Source of the DNA: a virus
Reading direction: 5' to 3' (one strand)
IMG/VR virus record: IMGVR_UViG_3300030110_001274
Coordinates: 11,887-50,085 of that record
DNA: 38,199 nucleotides
The notes under the pieces are model-generated. The model was not told the origin of the DNA. It worked only from the letters and a program-made list of their open reading frames with translations, and did no database searches. Both the position numbers and the translations under genes were made by a program. This document shows, piece by piece, positions 7,663 to 15,353 of this stretch (position 1 is its first letter; each line of letters starts with the position of its first letter).

Positions 7663-8990
7663 TGGCAACTAGATTAACAAGAGCAAATACAGCAGCAACT
7701 AACAGACAAAAATTTACTTTTTCTTGTTGGTTAAAAAGAGGAAAATTAGGAGCACAAGAAAACTTTTTTACTTCAATACATAATGGTTCAAATGAATTTC
7801 AATTTAGATTTGATTCTGATGATGTATTAAGATGGGTTGGTTCCATTAGTGGTAGTGCAGCAGGATTAATAAAAACAAATAAAAAATTTAGGGATATTTC
7901 AGCTTGGTATAATATTGTTATAGTTGGAGACACAACACAAGCAACAAATATTAATAGATTAAAATTATATATTAATGGAGTTCAAATTCCTGATGGTGAT
8001 CTTAATGGTCCAGGTTATCCAGGTCAAAATACTAATTTTGGTTTTGGAACTACAGATTATAACTTTGTTTTTGGCACAAGTTCTGCAACAGGAACAAATG
8101 ATCCATTTACTGGATTATTAAGCCATTGTCATTTCGTAGATGGTGCAACTTATCAAGCATCTACTTTTGGTTCTACGGATGCTACTACTGGCGAATGGAA
8201 AATAAATACTTCGCCTACAATTACTGAGTATGGAGCTAATGGTTTCTTTATGTTTAAAAATGATGCAAGTATAAATGATGATAGTGGAAAAGGTAATAAC
8301 TTTACATTATCAGGAACAATAACTCAAACAGAAGATTGTCCTGATAACGTTTTTGCTGTTTTTAATAGTTCAACATATCATTTTGTAAATCAATGGCAAG
8401 CTAACACAAATGCTAACACAACTGTAACTGGAGGTAGTGGAAGTGCTTGGAAAACTATTTTGACTACAATAGGTGATTCAAGTGGAAAGTATTATTTTGA
8501 AGCTAAACTAATATCAAGTGGGAGTGGTGCTATTATAGGTGCAGTAGATATAGAAGATGCAAGACAAAATTCTTCAAGTTCATGGTACATTGGTCAAAGC
8601 TCTACAGGTCAAGGTTATCAAAATAATGGTGCCAAAAGTAATGGTGGTGCATCTTTTGGAGCAACTTTTGCAAATGATGATATTATTGGTGTTGCTATGG
8701 ATTTAGATAATTCTAAAATTTATTTTCATAAAAACGGAACTTATCAAGATTCAGGAAATCCAACATCAGGTTCAACAGGCACAGGTGCTATGAGTTTAAC
8801 AGCAGATAAAACTTATGCATTTGCTTTGACAAGTTATGCAGGAACTGTTTGGAATGCTAACTTAGGCAACGGTTTTTTTGGAACAACTCAAATATCTTCA
8901 GAAGGAACTAACGCATCAGGTATCGGTAAATTTGAGTATGATGTACCAGCAGGTTACTCAGCTCTATCAACTAAAGGATTAAACGAATAA
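7662..8990 (+). CDS. LamG + SPRY-like lectin-type tail protein, cassette copy 2
   Basis: A 442 aa paralogue of 4371-5759 with the same domain order. LamG-like region: FTFSCWLKRG near residue 20, SAWYNIVIVGD near 87, YINGVQ near 107, HFVDGATY near 156 followed by STFGSTDATTGEWK. SPRY-like region: GKYYFEAK near 274 and IIGVAMDLDNSKIYFHKNG around residues 340-358. The C-terminal FEYDVPAGYSALSTKGLN is shared with copy 3 and not with copy 1, so copies 2 and 3 are the closer pair here. TAATG overlaps join it to both neighbours. Likely a sugar- or receptor-binding tail component. Confidence 0.7.
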   Translation: MATRLTRANTAATNRQKFTFSCWLKRGKLGAQENFFTSIHNGSNEFQFRFDSDDVLRWVGSISGSAAGLIKTNKKFRDISAWYNIVIVGDTTQATNINRLKLYINGVQIPDGDLNGPGYPGQNTNFGFGTTDYNFVFGTSSATGTNDPFTGLLSHCHFVDGATYQASTFGSTDATTGEWKINTSPTITEYGANGFFMFKNDASINDDSGKGNNFTLSGTITQTEDCPDNVFAVFNSSTYHFVNQWQANTNANTTVTGGSGSAWKTILTTIGDSSGKYYFEAKLISSGSGAIIGAVDIEDARQNSSSSWYIGQSSTGQGYQNNGAKSNGGASFGATFANDDIIGVAMDLDNSKIYFHKNGTYQDSGNPTSGSTGTGAMSLTADKTYAFALTSYAGTVWNANLGNGFFGTTQISSEGTNASGIGKFEYDVPAGYSALSTKGLNE

Positions 8991-10048
8991 TGGCATACAC
9001 AACAATAGATAAAAGCACTCTACACTTTAATACTAAACTTTGGACAGGAACAGGAAGTTCTAATGCAATAACGGGCGTTGGATTTCAACCGGATTTCTGT
9101 TGGGTTAAAATGAGATCTGGTTCAGAAAATCATTTTTTAACCAACGCAATACAAGGTGCAACTAAAATTATTCAATCAGACACTACTGCTGCTGAACAAA
9201 CATCTTCAAATGGTATGACAGCTTTTAATGCTGATGGATTTACAGTTAATACAGATACTGGTTTTAATGGTAGTGGCGATAATTATGTTGCATGGAATTG
9301 GAAAGCAAATGGTGCTGGTTCTGCTAATACAGACGGAAGCATAAATACAATTGCAACTTCAGTAAATACAACAGCAGGTTTTTCAATTTGTAAATGGACT
9401 GGTACTGGTGCTAACGCAACAATTGGTCATGGTTTGGGAGTTGTTCCTCAAACTTATTTTGTTAAAAATTTAAGTGCTACAAATGATTGGAATGTTTATC
9501 ATCATAACATTGGTAATACTCATAGATTATTTTTAAATACCACAGCAGGAGATGAAAATAATGATAGTGCTTTTAATGATACATCACCAACATCTACAGT
9601 TTTTTCAGTAGGCACAAACACTAATGTTAACCAAAGTGGCTCTACTATGATTGCTTTTGTATTCGCAGAAAAAAAAGGATATTCAAAGTTTGGAACTTAT
9701 AATGGTAACGGAAATGCTAACGGCCCATATGTCTACACAGGATTTAAACCAGCTTTTGTTTTATGGAAAAGAAGTGATAGTGCTAATGGTTGGATTTTAA
9801 TGGATAACAAAAGACCAACTGTAAACAGTGTGTCATACGACTCTAATCCTGTAAATTATTTATTAGAAGCACAAAGTAATGGTGCTGAAGCATCAGCTTC
9901 AAGTTATTATGTAGATTATTTATCTAATGGTTTTAAAGTAAGAAATACAAATAATGTATTTAACAATAATGGTGCAAAATATTTATATTGGGCATTTGCA
10001 GCAGCACCATTAGTAGGAAGTAACAACGTGCCATGCACAGCGAGATAA
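8990..10048 (+). CDS. tail protein with three internal GxxP...K units, cassette copy 2 (DUF7483-like)
   Basis: A 352 aa paralogue of 5759-6841. The three units are GFQPDFCWVK (near residue 33), GLGVVPQTYFVK (near 150) and GFKPAFVLWK (near 255). A TGTGANATIGHGL motif and the stretch TSPTSTVFSVGTNTNVN are shared across the family. The end, LVGSNNVPCTAR, matches the other copies. The start is a TAATG overlap with the LamG/SPRY gene; the stop is followed after 1 base by the first gene of cassette 3. No catalytic motif is visible. Tail spike or receptor-contact role inferred from context. Confidence 0.65.
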   Translation: MAYTTIDKSTLHFNTKLWTGTGSSNAITGVGFQPDFCWVKMRSGSENHFLTNAIQGATKIIQSDTTAAEQTSSNGMTAFNADGFTVNTDTGFNGSGDNYVAWNWKANGAGSANTDGSINTIATSVNTTAGFSICKWTGTGANATIGHGLGVVPQTYFVKNLSATNDWNVYHHNIGNTHRLFLNTTAGDENNDSAFNDTSPTSTVFSVGTNTNVNQSGSTMIAFVFAEKKGYSKFGTYNGNGNANGPYVYTGFKPAFVLWKRSDSANGWILMDNKRPTVNSVSYDSNPVNYLLEAQSNGAEASASSYYVDYLSNGFKVRNTNNVFNNNGAKYLYWAFAAAPLVGSNNVPCTAR

Positions 10049-10049
10049 T

Positions 10050-11231
10050 ATGAGTAGTATACTAAAAGTAGATACAATACAGGATCAAAACGGAAACCTA
10101 ATCATCAGTAAAGATTCTGGTGGTGCAGGTTTTGAAGGTACATATTATTCTTCAGCTAGTCCTAAAGTATTTACAGTTAAAGTTATTACTAAAACTGCAG
10201 CTTCACCTTATCATAATGTTGGAAGTACTCTTGGTTATGAAATAAATGGTGTTGAAACACCTATTATAGATTTAAAAGGTCATGATACATCTAAACCTTA
10301 TTACTATAAATTTGATCAATCAGATGCTTCAAACGCAACTCATCCATTAAGATTTTATAACAACGTTGGTAAAACAACTGCATACACAACTGGAGTAACA
10401 ACTTCAGGTACGCCAGGAAATGCAGGAGCACACACTACGATTGCTATCGATAACACAACACCAAATATTTTATATTATCAATGTTCTTCACATTCTAATA
10501 TGGGGAACTTTATTAATCACAATTCTACAAAATTAAACACAGGTGCATTTTTAACAATGCCTGCAACAGACGGTACAAATGGTCAAGCTATAACGACTAA
10601 CGGATCAGGTGTATTATCTTTTGCAACTGTAGAAGAAACTAAACCTACTGTAGCTAACGTAGCTCAAACAATTGCACCGGCAACAGGAGTGTCATTTAAT
10701 ATTACGGGCACAAATTTTTCTGGAATACCAAGAGTAGAATTTATTAAAACAGACGGAGGAGTTACAAACGCAAATACAGTTAGTTTAAGTAGTGCCACAA
10801 GTTTAGCTGTAAATGCAACATTAGCATTAGGTTCATATTATGTAAGAGTAGAATTAGAATCTGGATTAGCTGGTAGAAGTACAAATGCAATTATTACTGC
10901 ATCTACAGCTCCTACTTGGACAACAAATGCAGGTTCTCTTGGAACAATAGCTGGTAACTTTTCAGGCACAGTCGCAACAGTTGCTGCAACTTCAGATTCA
11001 ACAATAGCTTATTCTGAGACAACAAACGTATTAACAAACAACTCACAAGCTAATTGTACTTTAAATTCTTCTACGGGTGTGATAACTACTAGTGACTTTG
11101 GTGGAGCAAGTACGGTACCAACAACTTATACATTTACTTTAAGAGCCACGGATGCCGAAGCACAAACTGTAGACAGAGTGTTTACATTAACAAGTTCATT
11201 TGGAGCAAGTGGATCAGGAGGATTCCAATAA
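10050..11231 (+). CDS. tail fibre protein with cupredoxin-like and Ig-like domains, cassette copy 3
   Basis: At 393 aa this is the longest of the three Ig-like paralogues because it carries an extra N-terminal domain. Residues ~38-155 look like a cupredoxin: a strand FTVKVITK, a histidine in ATHPLRF (His98), and a C-terminal loop YYQCSSHSNMG providing Cys145, His148 and Met151. The C-x2-H-x2-M spacing equals that of amicyanin, a type 1 copper protein. Residues ~195-285 are the IPT/TIG-like domain (EETKPTVANV, NITGTNFSGIP). The C-terminus shares TIAGNFSGTVATVAA and the LTSSFGA ending with copy 2. A fibre component is likely; copper binding is predicted from the ligands alone. Confidence 0.7.
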   Translation: MSSILKVDTIQDQNGNLIISKDSGGAGFEGTYYSSASPKVFTVKVITKTAASPYHNVGSTLGYEINGVETPIIDLKGHDTSKPYYYKFDQSDASNATHPLRFYNNVGKTTAYTTGVTTSGTPGNAGAHTTIAIDNTTPNILYYQCSSHSNMGNFINHNSTKLNTGAFLTMPATDGTNGQAITTNGSGVLSFATVEETKPTVANVAQTIAPATGVSFNITGTNFSGIPRVEFIKTDGGVTNANTVSLSSATSLAVNATLALGSYYVRVELESGLAGRSTNAIITASTAPTWTTNAGSLGTIAGNFSGTVATVAATSDSTIAYSETTNVLTNNSQANCTLNSSTGVITTSDFGGASTVPTTYTFTLRATDAEAQTVDRVFTLTSSFGASGSGGFQ

Positions 11232-12628
11232 TGCCTAGTACATATTTACATAAAAATCAGGGAACACCAACAAATGCAAAAAAATTTACAGTATCTTTCT
11301 GGTTTAAAAGAGGTATCATTAGTACAAGTTCAACTAACTATACAACAAGATTATTTCAAGGTTACAAAGATGGTAATGATAGACTCTATGTAAAACTTGA
11401 TAATGATAATAAACTTATGATTTTCGCAGCAGAAGGTGGAACTGACAGAGTAAATTGGGTAACAAAAAGACAATTTGAGGATCCGAATGCTTGGTATAAT
11501 CTGGTATTAGTAGGAGACTCAACAGAATCAACAGAAGCTGATAGAATAAAAATGTATATTAATGGAGTTAATATAGATAGCTTAGGTGGATATACAAAAA
11601 ATACTACTAACATAACTCAAAATATGGATTGGGGTATTCAATTAGCACAAACTAATAATACTTTTACAATCTCAGGAAATGAAAGTCATGGTGAATTATT
11701 TGATGGATGTATATCACATTTTCATTATATAGATGGAACAGCTTACCAAGCATCTACTTTTGGTTCAACAGACGCAACGACTGGTGAATGGAAAATAAAC
11801 GTCAATCCTACTGTAACTTATGGAACTAATGGTTTCTTAATCTTAAAAGATGGAAACACAATTACAGACCAATCAGCTAATTCTAATAATTGGGCGATAG
11901 GTGCAGGATCACTTTTAGATAATAAAGATAGTCCAAGTAATAACTTTTGTACTTTAAATTCTTTAGACAAAGCACCAATGTCTAATGATCCTTTACAAAA
12001 CAAAATGTTTAATGGTAATCTTTATGTAAGTTTAGATAGCAACATTAAAAATTTAGCAAGAGGCACTTTAGGTGTAACTGCTGGTAAATGGTATTGGGAA
12101 GCTAAAGTAGAAACTAAAGGAAAAGGATTTTACGGAATTTGTAATAGACTCGCTCTTGAAAGCACTTCTGCTCCACATGATAATAGTGCTTACACAGGTA
12201 TATATTATTATGACGCAACACCAGACTTTAGATACTATTCTGGTGCAACAAGCACAACAGGTATAGCAAGTGTTGCTAATGGGGATATTTTAGGTTTTGC
12301 ACTAGATATGGATAACAAAGCACTTTATATTCATAAAAACGGAACATATATGAATAGTGGAGATCCTACTTCAGGTTCATCTAAAACAGGTGCTATTAGT
12401 GAATTGTTTTCTTATTCTACTAACTGGGCAGACTATGGTGAAGTATTTCCTTCTTTTTATGTTTCATCAACTTCAGGAGCCGGTGCAGCATCATTTAACT
12501 TTGGTAATGGATTTTATAGAACAACTGCTGTATCATCAGCACAAAACCCTGATGATGGAATAGGTGTATTCGAGTATGATGTACCTGCTAATTATAGAGC
12601 AATAACAACTAAAGGATTAAACGCATAA
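11231..12628 (+). CDS. LamG + SPRY-like lectin-type tail protein, cassette copy 3
   Basis: A 465 aa paralogue of 4371-5759 and 7662-8990. LamG-like region: FTVSFWFKRG near residue 20, NAWYNLVLVGDSTEST near 93, YINGV near 115, HFHYIDGTAY near 163. SPRY-like region: GKWYWEAKVE near 284 and ILGFALDMDNKALYIHKNG around 355-374, then MNSGDPTSGS. It ends in FEYDVPANYRAITTKGLN like copy 2. TAATG overlaps join both neighbours. It is likely to bind a surface glycan or protein of the host; the variable loops between the conserved strands are where the three copies differ most. Confidence 0.7.
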   Translation: MPSTYLHKNQGTPTNAKKFTVSFWFKRGIISTSSTNYTTRLFQGYKDGNDRLYVKLDNDNKLMIFAAEGGTDRVNWVTKRQFEDPNAWYNLVLVGDSTESTEADRIKMYINGVNIDSLGGYTKNTTNITQNMDWGIQLAQTNNTFTISGNESHGELFDGCISHFHYIDGTAYQASTFGSTDATTGEWKINVNPTVTYGTNGFLILKDGNTITDQSANSNNWAIGAGSLLDNKDSPSNNFCTLNSLDKAPMSNDPLQNKMFNGNLYVSLDSNIKNLARGTLGVTAGKWYWEAKVETKGKGFYGICNRLALESTSAPHDNSAYTGIYYYDATPDFRYYSGATSTTGIASVANGDILGFALDMDNKALYIHKNGTYMNSGDPTSGSSKTGAISELFSYSTNWADYGEVFPSFYVSSTSGAGAASFNFGNGFYRTTAVSSAQNPDDGIGVFEYDVPANYRAITTKGLNA

Positions 12629-13680
12629 TGGCTTATACTACAGTTAATAAATCTACAGATTATTTTAATACTAAACTTTATACAGGAACAGGAAGCACTA
12701 ACGCACAGACAGGCATAGGTTTTCAGCCTGATTGGGTCTGGATTCAAAACAGAGGAGGAACATACGCAAACATATCTGTGGACTCTGTAAGAGGAGCAAC
12801 AAAATTGCTTGAGCCACAAGGAACAGGACAAGAAGCAACAGTAGCAAATTCATTAACAAGTTTTGACTCTGATGGATTCACTCTTGGAGCAGATAGTAGT
12901 AATTATTGTAATAAAAGTTCAAATAATTACGTTGCTTGGAATTGGAGAGCAGGTGGTGCAGCTTCAGCTAATTCATCAGGCACTATAAGTTCAAGTGTAT
13001 CTGTAAATACAACAGCAGGATTTAGTGTTGTTTCTTATACAGGTACTGGTTCAGCGGGTGCAACAGTAGGTCATGGTTTAGGCGTAGCGCCTGCAATGAT
13101 AATTGAAAAAGCAAGAACTGTTACAGATGATTGGTTAATTTATCATCAATCAATTGGAAATACACATGGCCTGGCGTTAAATAACACAACTGCTCAAACT
13201 GATAGTGATACTTATTTTAATGATACTTCACCAACTTCAACTGTATTTAGTTTAGGTAATAATGGAAAAGTTAATACAAATGGTGGAACTCATATAGCTT
13301 ACTGCTTTGCAGAAAAAAAAGGGTTTTCAAGATTTGGACAATATCTTGGTAATGGTAATACCGATGGTACATTTGTTTATACTGGTTTTAGACCAGCTTT
13401 TGTTTTGGTAAAAAAATATTCTGCTACTGAAAGTTGGCAAATAACAGACCACCCAAGAGATGTAAATGTAGCTCCAAATTATGCAAGAGTTTTAGCAAAT
13501 GATGGTTCTTCTGCAGAAGCTACAAATACTACTTGGGCTAAAATACAAAAAGCTTCTAATGGTTTTAAATTATGTCATACCGATGGAGTTATTAATGCCT
13601 CAGGTTCAACATACATCTATATGGCATTTGCAGATGCACCATTAGTTGGATCAAATGATGAGCCATGTAAGGCAAGGTAA
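12628..13680 (+). CDS. tail protein with three internal GxxP...K units, cassette copy 3 (DUF7483-like)
   Basis: A 350 aa paralogue closing cassette 3. The units are GFQPDWVWIQ (residues ~31-40), GLGVAPAMIIEK (~150-161) and GFRPAFVLVKK (~253-263), with YTGTGS before the first two. The block TSPTSTVFSLG and the IAYCFAEKKGFS segment are shared with the other copies, and it ends LVGSNDEPCKAR. The first unit has Gln where the others have Lys, and the second has Glu-Lys. Its stop is followed by a 3-base gap before the 22-residue-repeat gene. Tail tip or spike function is inferred. Confidence 0.65.
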   Translation: MAYTTVNKSTDYFNTKLYTGTGSTNAQTGIGFQPDWVWIQNRGGTYANISVDSVRGATKLLEPQGTGQEATVANSLTSFDSDGFTLGADSSNYCNKSSNNYVAWNWRAGGAASANSSGTISSSVSVNTTAGFSVVSYTGTGSAGATVGHGLGVAPAMIIEKARTVTDDWLIYHQSIGNTHGLALNNTTAQTDSDTYFNDTSPTSTVFSLGNNGKVNTNGGTHIAYCFAEKKGFSRFGQYLGNGNTDGTFVYTGFRPAFVLVKKYSATESWQITDHPRDVNVAPNYARVLANDGSSAEATNTTWAKIQKASNGFKLCHTDGVINASGSTYIYMAFADAPLVGSNDEPCKAR

Positions 13681-13683
13681 CCC

Positions 13684-14355
13684 ATGTTCTTTGGTGTTAC
13701 GTCCTTCTCAGCGGCACCTTTTAGTGCTGAAGGTTTTAGTCCAAATGCCTTTGTAAACATACAAGGCGTTCGATTAAATGTTTCAATAGGCAACGTAGAC
13801 GTAACAGCTCCATTAGATATATCTGTAACTGGTAATCAATTAAACATATCTACAGGCAGTCCAACTGTAATAGCAAAAGCAGTACAAGTATTAACTGGTA
13901 GTAGATTAAATGTTGCTACAGGAACAGCAGAAGGTAGAGCACCAAGAGATGTTCCAGTAACTGGTAATAGATTAAATATTTCTAAGAATGGTGTAACAGC
14001 ATTCGGTAAAGCTACCGTCTTACCAACAGGAGTAGGATTAGAAACATCCATAGGTGATATAACTGTAATAGGTAAAGCTAATGTAACTTTATCTGGAAAC
14101 AGATTAAATATATCTATTGGTAATCCTACTATTAAGGCAAACGCTACAGTAGTTATATCAGGCAATAGAATGAATATTACAACAACTCAATTTGGACAAG
14201 GTGCACCTGTTCCATTTACGGTAAAAGCTGCAGCTAAAATTAACTCTACAAATGGTCTAAATAGTAATAGATTAAATATAAGTAATTCACCGGTAGACTT
14301 TAGAATATGGACTCAAGTAGACCCTAACGCAGAACAGAATTGGAATAATATATAA
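13684..14355 (+). CDS. structural protein built of 22-residue repeats
   Basis: A 223 aa protein. An N-terminal cap (MFFGVTSFSAAPFSAEGF) is followed by repeats keyed on R-L-N at residues 30, 52, 74, 96, 118 (degenerate), 140 and 162, each exactly 22 apart, with a further RLN at 196. Each unit reads roughly GNRLN(I/V)S.G...V.AKA.V..T, which suggests short paired strands as in a beta-solenoid or beta-prism fibre. The C-terminus carries W209, DPN 213-215 and W220. The next gene is a short paralogue with the same cap and ending. Such proteins occur in tail regions of marine phages; the function is unassigned, a fibre or spike shaft is inferred. Confidence 0.7.
   Translation: MFFGVTSFSAAPFSAEGFSPNAFVNIQGVRLNVSIGNVDVTAPLDISVTGNQLNISTGSPTVIAKAVQVLTGSRLNVATGTAEGRAPRDVPVTGNRLNISKNGVTAFGKATVLPTGVGLETSIGDITVIGKANVTLSGNRLNISIGNPTIKANATVVISGNRMNITTTQFGQGAPVPFTVKAAAKINSTNGLNSNRLNISNSPVDFRIWTQVDPNAEQNWNNI
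13771..14232 (+). repeat. seven 66-bp (22-residue) coding repeats
   Basis: Repeat units begin at 13771, 13837, 13903, 13969, 14035, 14101 and 14167, a perfect 66-base spacing. Protein sequence is conserved (RLN(I/V)S or a close variant); DNA is only partly conserved, so the units are not recent copies. One unit (14035) has lost the motif (GLETS). Confidence 0.8.
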
Positions 14356-14606
14356 TGTTATTTGGAGCAACACCTTTTGCAGCAACAACTTTCGCCGGCG
14401 TAGGCGCACAAAATATAGTCTTTTCTGTTACTGGAAATAGGCTAAATGTATCAATAGGTAATGCCACAGCAGGAATTGAGTATCCTGTGGTTATTACAGG
14501 CAAAAGAATTAACCTTGCCACAGGCAGTGTTTCTGTGGTATCTTGGGATCCTATAGATCCAAATGTAAATAGAACATGGACACCTATAGATCCGCTTAAC
14601 CCGTAG
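14355..14606 (+). CDS. short paralogue of the 22-residue-repeat protein
   Basis: An 83 aa protein starting at a TAATG overlap. It has the same N-terminal cap as its neighbour (MLFGATPFAATTFAGVG), two repeat units (GNRLNVSIGN and GKRINLATGS, Arg29 and Arg51, again 22 apart) and the same C-terminal signature W64, DPN 68-70, W75, with the two Trp eleven residues apart as in the larger protein. It looks like a two-repeat version of the upstream gene, made by duplication with loss or gain of repeats. Probably a fibre or tail-tip component; it may co-assemble with the longer protein. Confidence 0.65.
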   Translation: MLFGATPFAATTFAGVGAQNIVFSVTGNRLNVSIGNATAGIEYPVVITGKRINLATGSVSVVSWDPIDPNVNRTWTPIDPLNP

Positions 14607-14613
14607 GAGAATT

Positions 14614-15345
14614 ATGGCATCAACATATAGTAGTAATTTAAATTTAGAATTAATAACAACAGGTGAAAAAGCTGGTACTTGGGGTACTATTACTAACGCA
14701 AATTTACAACAATTAGAGCAAGCATCATCAGGCTATATAGCAATAGCTGTGGGTGGATCAAATGTTACATTATCAATATCTCAAGGAGCTACATCTAATG
14801 GTAAAAATTTATATCTTAAATTAACAGGCACTCTTGTAGCTAATAGACAATTAATAGTACCTGACAATTTTGAAAGAGTTTATATTATAGAAGATGCTAC
14901 AACTAGAGGAAGTGGTGCTAACTTATATACATTAACAGTTAAAACAGCTTCTGGAACAGGCGTTGTATTAGCAGCTGGATCTACATCTATAGTTTATTCT
15001 GATGGCACAAATATAAATAAAGGTATGATATCACAAGGTTGGTTTACACCAACTGGTAATTATACAGCAGTTGCTGGAGATCAATTATTTGTAAATACTT
15101 CTTCAAGCGGAATTAACGCAGCAGCAACAATGACACTACCGGCAACACCTGCAGTTGGTGATCAAGTAACAATCGTTGACAGTGGTAACTTTGCTGCATC
15201 AAACAACATAACTATTGGTCGTAACTCATCTAATATAAATGGTGCTGCTAGTGATTTAGTAATTAATGCTAACAGTGCTGCTTTTACTTTAGTCTATGCA
15301 AACGCGACTAGAGGTTGGGTCTACAAAACGACCAAAATATCATAG
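14614..15345 (+). CDS. conserved phage tail/fibre structural protein
   Basis: A 243 aa protein with an AGGAG ribosome binding site. The N-terminal signature STYSSNLNLELITTGEKAG followed by TWGTITNANLQQLEQA is familiar from a large family of phage tail-region proteins, annotated variously as fibre or structural protein. The middle is beta-rich (NLYLKLTGTL, YIIEDATTRG), and the C-terminal half carries repeated G/N/S-rich strands ending RGWVYKTTKIS. No enzyme motif or membrane segment is seen. The location next to the repeat proteins and the hub protein supports a virion role. Confidence 0.65.
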   Translation: MASTYSSNLNLELITTGEKAGTWGTITNANLQQLEQASSGYIAIAVGGSNVTLSISQGATSNGKNLYLKLTGTLVANRQLIVPDNFERVYIIEDATTRGSGANLYTLTVKTASGTGVVLAAGSTSIVYSDGTNINKGMISQGWFTPTGNYTAVAGDQLFVNTSSSGINAAATMTLPATPAVGDQVTIVDSGNFAASNNITIGRNSSNINGAASDLVINANSAAFTLVYANATRGWVYKTTKIS

Positions 15346-15353
15346 GAGCAACA

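Larger units (their letters stand above)
3577..13680 (+). repeat. three tandem copies of a three-gene tail-fibre cassette
   Basis: Copy 1 spans 3577-6841, copy 2 6844-10048 and copy 3 10050-13680. Each has the same gene order: Ig-like, LamG+SPRY, and the three-unit tail protein. Within a copy both junctions are TAATG overlaps; between copies there are gaps of 2 and 1 bases, and 3 after the last. The copies are related at protein level but diverged at DNA level, so this is an old amplification or repeated acquisition, not a recent duplication or an assembly artefact. Confidence 0.85.

Noticed and set aside
12357-12563. A 68-codon plus-strand frame inside the third LamG/SPRY gene.
   Set aside because: It lies entirely inside a well supported gene in another frame and has no start signal.
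3253-12831. Many long minus-strand frames opposite the fibre genes.
   Set aside because: They mirror low-complexity Thr/Ser/Val-rich coding on the plus strand, have no ribosome binding sites, overlap fully with well supported genes and do not resemble known proteins.
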